Of a stretch of 64,000 nucleotides of DNA, positions 31,801-39,437 are shown piece after piece. Both the position numbers and the translations under genes were made by a program. Where the stretch lies: the NCBI RefSeq assembly GCF_900104725.1, contig NZ_LT629758.1:1426001-1490000 (forward strand), in the 5' to 3' direction. The notes under the pieces were generated by a model, which did no database searches, was not told where the DNA came from, and saw only the letters and a list, made by a program, of their open reading frames with translations. Origin of the DNA: Actinoplanes derwentensis (lineage in GTDB: Bacteria; Actinomycetota; Actinomycetes; Mycobacteriales; Micromonosporaceae). Each line of letters begins with the position of its first letter. Position 1 is the stretch's first letter.

Positions 31801-33287
31801 TCGACGCGACCGGCCGGGTCACCCGCGTGCAGGGGCCGGGGCGCGACGAGAACCACCGCTACTCGTACGGACGTCCGGACGGGGTCTACGACGGCACCTC
31901 GTTGCGGTCGTCCGGGGCGGTCCAAGCCACCTACGACTCTCTCGGGCGCATGGTCACCCGTACCCGCGACGGGGTTGGCACCTGGCACTTCGCCTGGAAC
32001 GACGACGACCGGCTGATCGAGGCGACCACCCCGGCCGGAGCCGTATGGCGCTACACCTATGACCCGCTCGGCCGGCGGATCGCCAAGACCGACGGGGTCG
32101 AGCGCTTCGATTTCACCTGGTCCGGCAGCACGCTGGTCGAGGAGGAACACCTCGCGGCCGACGGCACGCTGAGCGTCACCACCTGGGAGCACCACCCGTC
32201 CGACGGGCGGCCGCTGGCCCGGACCGTGCGGATCGGCGGTGACCTGGATTTCGCCACCGTCGTCACCGATCGGGTCGGCACACCCACCGAACTGCTCGCC
32301 GCCGACGGCACGCTGCGCTGGCAGAGCGACGCCACCCTGTGGGGCTACTCCGACACCACCGAGATGCCGGTCTCGTTCCCGGGACAGTACCGGGACCTCG
32401 AGACCGGGCTGCACTACAACGTGTTCCGCTACTACGACCCGCTGACCGGACGTTATCTCAGCCAGGACCCGCTCGGCCTGGCCCCGGCGATCGACCCCGC
32501 CGGGTACGCGTCCAACCCACTGCGCTTCGCCGACCCGCTCGGCCTGATGTGCACCAGCCCCGGCGGCTCCAGCGTCCCCAAACCCACCCCCGGCTCCGGT
32601 GACATCCCCGGCCTGGTCCAGGACATGGACGAACTGGGCGACATCGGCCTGGCCCTGTCGAAGACGACACCCGAGTTCAAGAATCCGGCCGACTTCATCA
32701 AGGACCTGACGGCGAACAAGTCGAACCCGCCGCTGCTGTTCCACGGCTCCGACGTGCCGCCGGACATCATCTTCAAACAGGGCCTGCAGTCGAACGCGAT
32801 GTTCAAGAACGCCGGCTCGCACTACGACATCAAACTCCACCAGCAGAACAGCTCCAAGATCCGCGAAGGTGGCGTCTACAGCGGTTTCGTCTCCACCACC
32901 GAGGACTGGAACGTCGCCCTCAACTTCGTCCGGGACAAGGACATCGCCTTCCAGCTGCAGAACAAGTCCATGGACGGCGTCGAGTTCAGCAAGAACATCG
33001 GGGGCAAGGACTACAAACTGCACTATGGGTACGTCTATGCGGTGCGCGCCGACAGTCAGCCCTTCGTCGAGCTGAACGTGCAGACCATCAACGACATCTC
33101 CAAGGTGTCGCAGAAGGAGTTCGCCGCTCTCGACCACATCCCCGGCAAGAACATCTCGCACGCCTACCTGATCGACACCCCGTACAACGTGGGGATCAAG
33201 GACGGCATTCAGCAGCTGGACATTCCGAAGGGCCCCTTCAAGATGGAGACCTTCGACAACCCGGACTACGTGGCGAAGAAGAAGTGA
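28887..33287 (+). CDS. Polymorphic RHS-repeat toxin with N-terminal type VII signal and C-terminal ADP-ribosyltransferase-like domain
   Basis: 1466 residues from ATG at 28887 (GGGAGG upstream). Residues about 15-130 form a WXG100-like type VII secretion domain (VRQLASRFHDFAENAHRAKM, LLTWVGKSGDAFRSQF). A coiled region and a hydrophobic stretch (about 240-275) follow, then the RHS/YD-repeat shell from about residue 385, closed by the conserved YYDPLTGRYLSQDPLGL (1182-1198). The variable C-terminal toxin has LFHGSD (His1286), STT (1336-1338) and QKEFAALDHIPGKNI (Glu1411), the spacing of R-S-E ADP-ribosyltransferases, but the first Arg is His. Probably an antibacterial toxin exported by the neighbouring EccC system. 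Confidence 0.9.
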   Translation: MARPSDWYVLDMDNDPTPGDPDRVRQLASRFHDFAENAHRAKMAVDSLQGDGALLTWVGKSGDAFRSQFGDFPSQVDKLYRSHLMVGDALEAYAPTLENAQTQADRALADGRLAAEKLKSLQGSLGIAETDFSGAAQAADRARAETQAPDPDQVKQAVRDAEAAEQKRNQAKAAVAGAQGELDLAKQLAMQAKELRDGASRTCAREIDAASDAGIQPRSFWAKLGDALKQIWDIICEVAKWVALVAGVIAMIIGGPLAWVALAAGAILLIKAIVDFSQGKGSVMDLVFGLLGVIPGVRGLTSISKLSALYKAGGLKEIGKAALQGMKTLANDMVDIVKGIGAGAVSVVKNIGGLVSLGAAKLTDLFQVKVPPVPKDVARTINIRECVSDPIDVATGEMVLPLIDLELPAPLPFTLERTHLSSYRAGSLFGASWASTLDQRLETDAEATLFFAADAMVLVYPIGAAGTAVLPEEGPRWPLTVAADGSAILEADDRLLGFDDQGRLCTVADTDGNTLRVERDEDGTPSALQHPSGRRVLFTVADGRIAEITLANTKIAAFGYDDSGRLTEAANISGKPARFRYDGDGRVMQWIDRNDFGYRYTYDEDGRCTGTMGEDGFLSATLVYEDGRTTWTDSLGNVTVYTFDEYHHVTSVTDPLGNTGRSTWGRYNEQFTRPAAPVDRLDLDRLRGGRPANPDRAEGLAGWSVRLDDGETVVYDAEGYPVERTDAAGNVRRTAYGPFGVVLATVDADGLRTSYTYDTELRVTSVTDPAGLLWRYEYDAAGRVTAETDFNGRARRFTHDAAGNVTAVDGVPLERDETGNLIRRGSHIYAYDQQGRLVAASGPGVELSVEWDADGRKVAETVNGRTVRVETDGTSVTRHTPAGAVSVWESDPFGRPYSLRSGGHEMLLKHDFAGREAARSIDGTPVLAQLHGTGDRLLGQILPAVGGRVFEHRADGAVSGAVDWTGRRAYTLDATGRVTRVQGPGRDENHRYSYGRPDGVYDGTSLRSSGAVQATYDSLGRMVTRTRDGVGTWHFAWNDDDRLIEATTPAGAVWRYTYDPLGRRIAKTDGVERFDFTWSGSTLVEEEHLAADGTLSVTTWEHHPSDGRPLARTVRIGGDLDFATVVTDRVGTPTELLAADGTLRWQSDATLWGYSDTTEMPVSFPGQYRDLETGLHYNVFRYYDPLTGRYLSQDPLGLAPAIDPAGYASNPLRFADPLGLMCTSPGGSSVPKPTPGSGDIPGLVQDMDELGDIGLALSKTTPEFKNPADFIKDLTANKSNPPLLFHGSDVPPDIIFKQGLQSNAMFKNAGSHYDIKLHQQNSSKIREGGVYSGFVSTTEDWNVALNFVRDKDIAFQLQNKSMDGVEFSKNIGGKDYKLHYGYVYAVRADSQPFVELNVQTINDISKVSQKEFAALDHIPGKNISHAYLIDTPYNVGIKDGIQQLDIPKGPFKMETFDNPDYVAKKK

Positions 33288-33298
33288 GGAACCAGTCC

Positions 33299-33763
33299 AT
33301 GCGCTGGATGTACGCCGTCGACCCCGCCTACGAGGGCGTCGAGGACATTCCGCCGTACGCGATCGCCGGCGCCTACCCGGTGGCCGCCGACGGCACTCCC
33401 GCCGAGGAGCTGATCCCGAACCCCGACTACCGCCCGTCACCCCGGGCCCTCGGCTGGCCGGCCCCGGCCAACGACCTCGAAGCCGCCGTCCAGAATGCCG
33501 CCACCGGCCACGGCGACGACGCCACGGTCCGGGCCGCACTGCTGGCGGGCACGGTCTTCGTCGACCCGGCGGCCCCCATCGACACCCCGGACCTGCACGC
33601 CTGGACCTCCGACCGCTACCTGCCGTCACCCGGCCCGTCCCACGACTGGCGCCGCCTGCCGGTCACCGCCCTGACCGGCACCCTCGGCACCCGGACCCTG
33701 GTCCTCAACCCGGGGACCGACCTCGAGGCGCGCCTGCCCGCCGCGGCGCTCGATCCGCGCTAG
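33299..33763 (+). CDS. Candidate immunity protein with SseB-like segment
   Basis: 154 residues from ATG at 33299, 8 bases after GAGGA; a GTG at 33284 overlapping the toxin stop would add five residues. The C-terminal half (AALLAGTVFVDPA, then LPVTALTGTLGTRTLVLNPG) resembles the SseB N-terminal-type fold common in actinobacterial small proteins. Its position immediately 3' of a polymorphic toxin is where the cognate immunity gene is expected (family knowledge), so it probably neutralises the ADP-ribosyltransferase-like domain in the cytosol. The tail is followed by a hairpin. Confidence 0.65.
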   Translation: MRWMYAVDPAYEGVEDIPPYAIAGAYPVAADGTPAEELIPNPDYRPSPRALGWPAPANDLEAAVQNAATGHGDDATVRAALLAGTVFVDPAAPIDTPDLHAWTSDRYLPSPGPSHDWRRLPVTALTGTLGTRTLVLNPGTDLEARLPAAALDPR

Positions 33764-33772
33764 GTGCGGGCA

Positions 33773-33806
33773 GCGGGCTCGAAACCGACGGTCACCGCGA
33801 GCCCGC
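33773..33806. terminator. Hairpin between toxin/immunity operon and LD-carboxypeptidase gene
   Basis: GCGGGCTCG and CGAGCCCGC pair over 9 bp around a 16-base loop, overlapping the 3' end of the convergent carboxypeptidase gene. No T-tract. Confidence 0.5.
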
Positions 33807-34688
33807 CTCGCGATTCATTTCGGTCAGTGTGCCGGTCTCGGTGTCCAGGATCACCGGCGCGCCGAGCCGGACGGTGGCCGGGCGGTCACCGTGCCCGATC
33901 GGCAGGCCGCCCAGCACCGGTACGCCGAGCCGGCCCAGCCGGTCGAGCAGCACGCCCGTCGGGTCGCCGCAGCCGGTGAACTGGCCGACCGCCACCCCGG
34001 CCAGGCCGTCCAGCAGGCCGGCCCGCTCCAGTTGGACCAGCGAGCGGTCCACCCGGTACGGCACCTCGTTGACCTCCTCCAGCATCAGCACCACACCGGC
34101 CGGGTCCCATGCGTGCCGAGTGCCGGCGGTCGCGGCCAGCAGGGTCAGGTTGCCACCGAGCAGCACGCCCTCGGCGCGGCCGTCGACGCGTACCGGAAAT
34201 GTGCCCTCGGTCTTCGCGGCGGTGACCACGATCGGGGTATCGGTGGTCAGCGCCCGCACGGCGCCGTCGTCGATGCGGCCGGCGTTCGGGCCGTGCACCG
34301 TGACCAGGCGGGCCTCCTTCCACAGGGCCAGGTGCAGCGCCGTGATATCGGAGAAGCCCAGCACGTGCTTCGGGTCGGCGCGCACCGCCGCGAAGTCGGC
34401 GTCGTCCACGATGCGCTGCGCTCCGTAGCCACCGCGCATGCACAGAACGCCGCGGACCAACGGGTCACGTAACGCCTCGTCGAGGTCGGCAAGGCGCTGA
34501 GCGTCGCTGCCGGCGAAGAACGTGTGCCGGTTCAGCGCGTGCCGTCCGGCTTGGACCCGCAGGCCGTGGGCGTTCAGCATCCGGGTGGCGTGATCCACCC
34601 GGCCGGCCTCGACCGGCCCGGACGGCGAGATCAGCGCGACCAGGTCACCTACCCGCAGCGGTGCCGGCCGCAACGGCATGATCGTCAT
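33792..34688 (-). CDS. LD-carboxypeptidase (peptidase family S66)
   Basis: 298-residue S66 serine peptidase: strand LVALISPSGPVEAGRV, the MRGGYGAQRI loop, nucleophile GFSDITAL (Ser113), catalytic Glu in LMLEEVNEVPY (Glu204/205) and His266 in PIGHGDRP. Members cleave the L,D-bond of tetrapeptide stems in recycled murein, or act on microcin-type peptides (MccF); with no recycling genes beside it, the substrate is open. ATG at 34688 or 34679 (MPLRPAPLRVGD); the latter is closer to the family start. No signal peptide, so cytosolic. A TetR gene lies 9 bp upstream on the same strand. Confidence 0.92.
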   Translation of the reverse strand: MTIMPLRPAPLRVGDLVALISPSGPVEAGRVDHATRMLNAHGLRVQAGRHALNRHTFFAGSDAQRLADLDEALRDPLVRGVLCMRGGYGAQRIVDDADFAAVRADPKHVLGFSDITALHLALWKEARLVTVHGPNAGRIDDGAVRALTTDTPIVVTAAKTEGTFPVRVDGRAEGVLLGGNLTLLAATAGTRHAWDPAGVVLMLEEVNEVPYRVDRSLVQLERAGLLDGLAGVAVGQFTGCGDPTGVLLDRLGRLGVPVLGGLPIGHGDRPATVRLGAPVILDTETGTLTEMNREAGSR

Positions 34689-34697
34689 GCCGCGATC

Positions 34698-35294
34698 CTA
34701 GGGGCCTGGATCGTGGCCTCGGCCTCGGACCAGGGGCAGGAACACCTCGTCGACGATCTCGACCAGTACCTCGTCGGGGACCGAAGGGATGCCCCGGATG
34801 GCGTATTCGGCGCGCAGCAGCATCATCGGCGTGGTGGCGACCCGGAGGTGCACGGCCTCGGCAGGTGCCTCTCCTCTGGCCACGGCCCGGTCGAGCATCG
34901 TCAGCCAGGCACGGTCCATGGCGTCGGTGCCGGATCGTTCGCGCATCAGAGTGAGCAGTTCGGGGTCGTCGGCTGCGGCGGCGAGCAGGCCGCGCAGGGT
35001 CGCCCCGTGCGGAGAGGACCAGGTCTGGTTCGCCAGCCGCAGCATCTCCAGCGCGTCGGCCCGGAGGCTGCCGGTGTCCGGGTCCGGCATCACCGTCTCG
35101 GACAGGTGACGGTATGCGGCGATGCCCAGCGCCGCCCGGTGCGGCCACCGGCGGTAGATGGCGTTCTTGTTGGTCCCGGCCCGCGCGGCGACCCGGTCCA
35201 TGGTCATGCCCGGGTAGCCGGACTCCCGCATCTCGTCGGCCGCCGCCCGCAGGATCGCCTGCTCCAGCTCTTCGCCTCGCCGTCTCGTGCTCAC
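34698..35294 (-). CDS. TetR/AcrR family transcriptional regulator
   Basis: 198 residues; N-terminal TetR DNA-binding domain (EELEQAILRAAADEMRESGY, MTMDRVAARAGTNKNAIYRR, WPHRAALG) and a C-terminal domain with QTWSSPHGATLRGLLAA, of the TetR_C type. It is divergent from the TIM-barrel protein at 35339, with a perfect dyad in the 44-bp gap, and lies 9 bp ahead of the LD-carboxypeptidase gene, with which it may be cotranscribed. Effector unknown. Confidence 0.9.
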   Translation of the reverse strand: MSTRRRGEELEQAILRAAADEMRESGYPGMTMDRVAARAGTNKNAIYRRWPHRAALGIAAYRHLSETVMPDPDTGSLRADALEMLRLANQTWSSPHGATLRGLLAAAADDPELLTLMRERSGTDAMDRAWLTMLDRAVARGEAPAEAVHLRVATTPMMLLRAEYAIRGIPSVPDEVLVEIVDEVFLPLVRGRGHDPGP

Positions 35295-35303
35295 ACCGTA
35301 TAG

Positions 35304-35318
35304 GGTACGGCTCGTACC
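35304..35318. promoter_or_regulatory. TetR operator in divergent promoter
   Basis: GGTACG, GCT, CGTACC: perfect 6-bp arms in the 44-bp gap between the TetR gene and the divergent TIM-barrel gene. The surrounding GTATAGGGTAC and ACCTTAATGG are AT-rich, consistent with overlapping -10 regions. Confidence 0.75.
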
Positions 35319-35338
35319 TTAATGGAGAGGGGATCGCC

Positions 35339-36337
35339 GTGCGTGTCTTCGGCATGAACTACGACACCGGTTTCGTCAGTGGGACAACCACGACCCACGA
35401 ACCTTTCGACCCCGAGACGGTACGGCGTGACCTGCACGTCATCCACGACGAACTGCACTGCGACGCGGTGCGGATCACCGGCGGTGTCCAGGATCGGCTG
35501 GAACTGACCGCCCGGCTCGCCGCCGAAGTGGGGCTCGAAGTCTGGTACTGCCCCTTCACCTACAACCTCGACCGCGACGAACTGCTGGCATTCGTGCTCG
35601 ACGGCGCGGAACGGGCCGAACGGCTGCGACACGACGGGGCCTCGGTCGTCTACCTTGCCGGATCCGAGATCGCCATGATGACCAACGGGTTCCTGCCGGG
35701 ACGCGACCTGGCCGAGCGGGCGACGCTGTTCACCGATCCGGCACGCCTGCGGGCGGCGATTCCGGCGGCACAGGCCGCGGTGCGGGACTTCTTCGCCGAG
35801 GCGCTGCCCGCGGTGCGGGAACGGTTCGCGGGGCCGGTCGGCTACGCCTCGCTGCCGCTGGAAGCCGTCGACTGGGAGCCGTTCGACATCATCGCCAGCG
35901 ACGCCGGGTACCGTGACGCGGCCAGCGCGGCAGCGTTTCCACAGAGCCTGGCAGCGGCGGTCGGGCAGGGCAAGCCGTATGCCGCTACCGAGTTCGGCTG
36001 CTGCACCTACCGCGGTGCGGCCGACGTCGCGGGCTCGGCGGAACCGGTCACCTTCGACGAGCACGGCCGTGCCGTGACACTCACCCCCGGCCTGGAACGC
36101 GACGAGGAAAGCCAGGCCCGGTACATCGTGGACCTGCTGCGCGACTACGAGGCGGGCGGAGTCGACGCGGCGTTCGTGTACACGTTCGCGAACCGCCACC
36201 TGCCGACCACCGACGACCCGGACCGTGACTTCGACCTGGCCGCCCGCGGGATCGTCCGAGTGCTGCCGGACGGCACCTGGACCCCGAAGGCCGCCTTCCA
36301 CGCCCTCGCCGAGTACGGCCGCTCACGGGGATCTTGA
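35339..36337 (+). CDS. TIM-barrel glycoside-hydrolase-like protein
   Basis: 332 residues from GTG at 35339 (GAGAGGGG upstream). It begins RVFGMNYDTGFVSGTTTTHE and shows the alternating strand/helix pattern of a TIM barrel with acid-bearing strand ends: DAVRITGGVQD, LEVWYCPFTYNLDRDELL, VVYLAGSEIA, YAATEFGCCTYRGAAD (Glu at the end of a late strand, where retaining glycosidases keep the nucleophile). Homologues are annotated only as hypothetical or glycosidase-like; substrate unknown. No signal peptide. Controlled, by position, by the divergent TetR through 35304-35318. Confidence 0.65.
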   Translation: MRVFGMNYDTGFVSGTTTTHEPFDPETVRRDLHVIHDELHCDAVRITGGVQDRLELTARLAAEVGLEVWYCPFTYNLDRDELLAFVLDGAERAERLRHDGASVVYLAGSEIAMMTNGFLPGRDLAERATLFTDPARLRAAIPAAQAAVRDFFAEALPAVRERFAGPVGYASLPLEAVDWEPFDIIASDAGYRDAASAAAFPQSLAAAVGQGKPYAATEFGCCTYRGAADVAGSAEPVTFDEHGRAVTLTPGLERDEESQARYIVDLLRDYEAGGVDAAFVYTFANRHLPTTDDPDRDFDLAARGIVRVLPDGTWTPKAAFHALAEYGRSRGS

Positions 36338-36432
36338 GGGGGTGCGGGCGCCTTCTAGGCTGTGCCTCGCGCCCGCACCGAGCCCGTTGGCCGAGGACGC
36401 CGAGGTAGTCGGATCTTGGAGGAACTACAGAG

Positions 36433-37044
36433 ATGCGCCACCGAATGACCGCGGTCCCCGTGGCTCTGTCCGTCGTCGCCGTTCTCGTCAGCGGCTGTTC
36501 CGCTCAAGACATCGCATTCGACACCTTCTCCCCGCCGGCTCGCGACGGGCAGGCGACGCTCACCGTGCACGACCGGTGGGAGTCCTGCGACAAGGTGGCA
36601 TCAGCCGTCAGCGCCTCCGCCACGGCGGGCGAGGGCGCCTCCACCACGGCGGAGGAGGGCGCCGGCGACCTGCTCGACCAGGAACGGTTCGACCAGGAGG
36701 CGTTCAGTCTGCCGCTTCTTGACGACGGCTTTCAGCCCGTCGCCGCGATCATCTGTGGCCGTGGGCCGGACGGCGGGTACGACTGGGTGGCCGAGGAAGC
36801 GCGTGCCGAAGACCTGACCGCGATGCTGGCCGCTCTGCGATTGCCCGACGAAGCCCCGACCGCGGAGGCCTGCACGCTGGAGCTACCGGCGGTGCCTCGG
36901 CTGTTCCTGCTCGACAGCGCGGGCCGCTGGATCCGGCCCGGCATCCCGATCGACGCATGCGCAAAGCCTCGCACCGAGGTCACCGACGCCTATTACGCGC
37001 TGGTGATCACCGTCGAGAGCCGACGGGTGCTCAAGCAGGGTTAA
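36433..37044 (+). CDS. Putative lipoprotein, unknown function
   Basis: 203-residue exported protein with a lipoprotein signal (MRHRMTAVPVALSVVAVLVS, lipobox VSGC at the Cys). The mature part is acidic and Ala-rich at first (ASATAGEGASTTAEEGAG) and then has paired cysteines (ESCDKVAS, AIICGRG, EACTLEL, DACAKP) that could form disulfides outside the membrane. No known domain. ATG at 36433, about 95 bases after the TIM-barrel gene. Converges with mazF (4-bp overlap). Confidence 0.7.
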   Translation: MRHRMTAVPVALSVVAVLVSGCSAQDIAFDTFSPPARDGQATLTVHDRWESCDKVASAVSASATAGEGASTTAEEGAGDLLDQERFDQEAFSLPLLDDGFQPVAAIICGRGPDGGYDWVAEEARAEDLTAMLAALRLPDEAPTAEACTLELPAVPRLFLLDSAGRWIRPGIPIDACAKPRTEVTDAYYALVITVESRRVLKQG

Positions 37045-37388
37045 AGATCCACCATGTGGCGCAGCACCTCGCGCACTCGGGCGATCTCGTCAGGATTCAG
37101 CTTCCAGCATCCCCGGCTTCGGTCGATGCGCCCCACACTCATGGTGCGGATCTGCTCGGTCAGAACCCATTTCTTGCCGTCTTTGGGCGAATTGATGAAC
37201 ACCCGATGCAGCAGGTCAAAGCGTTCTGTGGATGTCACCGGAACCACGTTGACCAGCTTGTTTCCGGTCAGCTTGAGATGGAACGGGGACGAAATGATCA
37301 GTCCCGATCTGGTTCCGGCCTGCTCGTGGCCCTCGACGGGATCGAAGTCGAACCACCACACCTGCCAGGGGGCGATAGTGCTGGTCAC
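37041..37388 (-). CDS. mazF: MazF/PemK-type mRNA interferase toxin
   Basis: 115-residue MazF/PemK/ChpB fold: IAPWQVWWFDFDPVEGHEQA with the conserved G-x-R/T region (GTRSGLIIS), NVVPVTSTE and a C-terminal helix EIARVREVLRHMV. Such toxins cut single-stranded RNA (family knowledge). GTG at 37388 overlaps the antitoxin TGA (GTGA), giving the classic antitoxin-toxin order. Full length for the family. Confidence 0.9.
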   Translation of the reverse strand: MTSTIAPWQVWWFDFDPVEGHEQAGTRSGLIISSPFHLKLTGNKLVNVVPVTSTERFDLLHRVFINSPKDGKKWVLTEQIRTMSVGRIDRSRGCWKLNPDEIARVREVLRHMVDL

Positions 37389-37654
37389 GCGACATCATCG
37401 GCGTCAACGGGCGCGGCGGCAGCGTGCCACAGCCCTGCTTCGGCCATGTCTTCTGCGTGCTTTTCCGGATGCTCTTCCCGGTAGCGGGCGGCCGCCGCGA
37501 TTGCGGCGACCTGCCAGTGCTCGTCCAGCAGCCGCTGGATGACTTCATCTGCGGTGGTGCCAGGAAACTCTTCGGTGCTCAGTTGCATCACCCGGGCATG
37601 AGTGCGTTCGCTCAGCCGCACCATCTTGGATTGCGCCTTTCCGGGTGTCGTCAT
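37385..37654 (-). CDS. Antitoxin of the MazEF module (ribbon-helix-helix type)
   Basis: 89 residues from ATG at 37654; upstream in-frame ATGs at 37672 and 37723 would run through the promoter dyad. The N-terminus (SKMVRLSERTHARVMQLSTE) is ribbon-helix-helix-like, followed by helical RYREEHPEKHAEDMAEAGLW, the toxin-binding tail. It should bind both the operator at 37673-37694 and MazF. Translation of mazF is coupled to it. Confidence 0.85.
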   Translation of the reverse strand: MTTPGKAQSKMVRLSERTHARVMQLSTEEFPGTTADEVIQRLLDEHWQVAAIAAAARYREEHPEKHAEDMAEAGLWHAAAAPVDADDVA

Positions 37655-37672
37655 GAGTGCCAGTGTAGTCAT

Positions 37673-37694
37673 ACCAGCGAGTATACGAACTGGT
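37673..37694 (-). promoter_or_regulatory. Dyad operator overlapping the mazEF promoter
   Basis: Outer arms ACCAG and CTGGT flank a central palindrome GTATAC (22 bp in all), which provides the TATACT -10 on the minus strand about 20 bases upstream of the antitoxin ATG. Symmetry and overlap with the -10 are what autoregulation by an antitoxin needs. Confidence 0.7.
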
Positions 37695-37758
37695 AAACAA
37701 ATCGGTGTACGCCGCGCGAGCATTTAAACGATCGGGTGACCATCTGCCACGTAAGAGG

Positions 37759-38754
37759 TCAGAGCATGGCCTGGAGGCGGGTGGCTAGGGCGGCCACCTC
37801 TGACTTCAGTTCGGGTGGGGACTCGATGGTGAAGGGGTAGCCCAAGCCGGCGAGCATCTGGGCCATGCCGTCGAGGCGTTCGGCTCCGGTGGTCATTCGG
37901 ACTCCGGACGGGGTGCTGGTCAGGGTGGCCACGGAGGGTGGGATTCGGCGTTTTGCCTGGGCCAGGTCGGTGTGTAGCAGGACCGACACCTGGTGGTGCC
38001 AGTTGCCGGTTGCCAAGCCGGCCGCTACCTGGGCGCCTGGGTCGAATCCGGGTGGGACCTCGAAACAGCCGTCGAGGAGTCGGGGCCGGGTGATGCGGTC
38101 CAGGCGGAAGGTTCTGATCGTGGCACGGTCGTGGTCGTGGCCGGTCACGAACCACTTGCCGCTGTGGAAGACCAGGCCGTAGGGGTCCAATCGGCGTTCG
38201 GACGGCTCGGAGCCCGGCTTGGTGTAGTCGAAGGTGACCGGCTGGCGGTCGTCGGTCGCCCCGGCGAAGGTGAGCAGCGTGGCGGAGGACATGCCGAGAC
38301 GGCGTGCCGGGTTGGCGGGGGCGGGTTCGGCTGGTTCGGCGACCCGGGTGGGGGCGGGGCCGGTGAAGTCGAGGGTGGACAGTAAGGCGTCGGTTCGGGC
38401 GCGTAGGCCTTTGGGCAGGACTCGCTGGATTTTGGCCAGGGCGGTTTCGGCGGCTGCTGACGTGGTGGTCAAACCGGTTCGGCGGCCGGCGACCAGGCCG
38501 AGCAGCACGGCCAGGGCCTCGTCGTCGGTGAGCATCAGTGGGGGCAGGCGGTAACCGGGGGAGAGAACGTAACCGCCGTATCGCCCGCGCCGGCCCTCCA
38601 CGGGGATGCCCAGGTCGGTCAGGTGCGCCGCGTAGCGCCGGACGGTTCGCTCGTCGACGCCCAGCTGGGTGGCGAGACGGCCGACGGTGTGGCCGGCGGG
38701 GCTGGCCTGGAGTAGTTCGAGCAGGCCGAGCACCCGGCCCAGGGACGGTGGCAT
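37759..38754 (-). CDS. WYL-domain transcriptional regulator (YafY type)
   Basis: 331 residues from ATG at 38754. N-terminal HTH_11-like winged helix (RVLGLLELLQASPAGHTVGR, GVDERTVRRYAAHLTDLG, RGRYGGYVLSPGYRLPPLML) and a C-terminal WYL domain in which the W-Y-L core reads WFV (HSGKWFVTGHDHDRATIRTF). WYL proteins sense nucleotides or other small ligands (family knowledge). Divergent from the hydrolase/NMO operon at 38811, 56 bp away, with a dyad in the gap, so it likely controls that operon. Confidence 0.9.
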   Translation of the reverse strand: MPPSLGRVLGLLELLQASPAGHTVGRLATQLGVDERTVRRYAAHLTDLGIPVEGRRGRYGGYVLSPGYRLPPLMLTDDEALAVLLGLVAGRRTGLTTTSAAAETALAKIQRVLPKGLRARTDALLSTLDFTGPAPTRVAEPAEPAPANPARRLGMSSATLLTFAGATDDRQPVTFDYTKPGSEPSERRLDPYGLVFHSGKWFVTGHDHDRATIRTFRLDRITRPRLLDGCFEVPPGFDPGAQVAAGLATGNWHHQVSVLLHTDLAQAKRRIPPSVATLTSTPSGVRMTTGAERLDGMAQMLAGLGYPFTIESPPELKSEVAALATRLQAML

Positions 38755-38766
38755 GGGACACAACTT

Positions 38767-38791
38767 ATACCGGGCGGAAACTGTCCGGTAT
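38767..38791. promoter_or_regulatory. Dyad operator between WYL regulator and hydrolase
   Basis: ATACCGG and CCGGTAT (perfect 7-bp arms, 11-base spacer) lie in the 56-bp divergent gap. Likely binding site of the WYL regulator controlling both directions. Confidence 0.7.
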
Positions 38792-38810
38792 CGGCCGTAG
38801 CGTTGCCGAC

Positions 38811-39437
38811 ATGACGACATACGTACTGGTACCGGGGTTCTGGCTGGGCGCCTGGGCATGGGACGAGGTGGCCGCGCCACTGCGAGCGCGGGGGCATGAC
38901 GTGCACGCCGTGGAACTGCGGGGTGCCACGGTCGAGGAGCATGTCGTTCAGGTCACCGAGCTGCTGCGGGAGTTGGACGACGTGGTGCTGGTGGGGCACA
39001 GCTACGGCGGACTGGTGATCACCGCGGCCGCCGACCGGGTCCCGGAGCGGGTGGCACGGCTGGTCTACGTGGACACCGGGCCGCTGCCGGACGGCAGGGC
39101 GCAGGCTGATTTCGACGGTTCGCCACCGCAGGCGGTCGACGGGCTGGTGCCGGTGTCGGAGGCGGCGCCGCCGGTGGTGCACGAACGGGGACGGCCGCAG
39201 CCGGTCGCCACGGCCACCGATCCGGTTCACCACACCGGAGCGTGGCGGGCGCTACCCCGTACCGCGATCCTCTGCTCTTTCTCGGAGGCGCAGCTGCGGG
39301 GGATGGCGGCGACCGTGCCACTGTTCGCCCTGATGGCGGGAGACGGCTGGACCTTCGCCGAACTCAAGAGTGACCACTGGCCGATGTTCTCCGCGCCGGT
39401 GGCCCTGGCCGCCCTAATAGGGTCGGGGGATGCATGA
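38811..39437 (+). CDS. Alpha/beta hydrolase (small esterase)
   Basis: 208 residues from ATG at 38811. Typical short alpha/beta-hydrolase: YVLVPGFWLGAWAWDEVAAP, DVHAVELRGA, nucleophile VGHSYGG, and a C-terminal SDHWPMF with the catalytic His. The sequence type is that of plant-methylesterase/hydroxynitrile-lyase-like actinobacterial esterases. It is first in an operon with the NMO-type enzyme (8-bp overlap) and divergent from the WYL regulator. Substrate unknown. Confidence 0.85.
   Translation: MTTYVLVPGFWLGAWAWDEVAAPLRARGHDVHAVELRGATVEEHVVQVTELLRELDDVVLVGHSYGGLVITAAADRVPERVARLVYVDTGPLPDGRAQADFDGSPPQAVDGLVPVSEAAPPVVHERGRPQPVATATDPVHHTGAWRALPRTAILCSFSEAQLRGMAATVPLFALMAGDGWTFAELKSDHWPMFSAPVALAALIGSGDA

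Noticed and set aside
29484..33629. Very long open frame on the minus strand opposite the RHS toxin gene
   Set aside because: A shadow of GC3-biased codons of the toxin; low-complexity Val/Gly/Arg-rich product without homology-like motifs.
35339..36337. Calling this an abortive-infection or phage-defence gene
   Set aside because: Some TIM-barrel homologues carry such labels, but nothing in the sequence or neighbourhood supports it.
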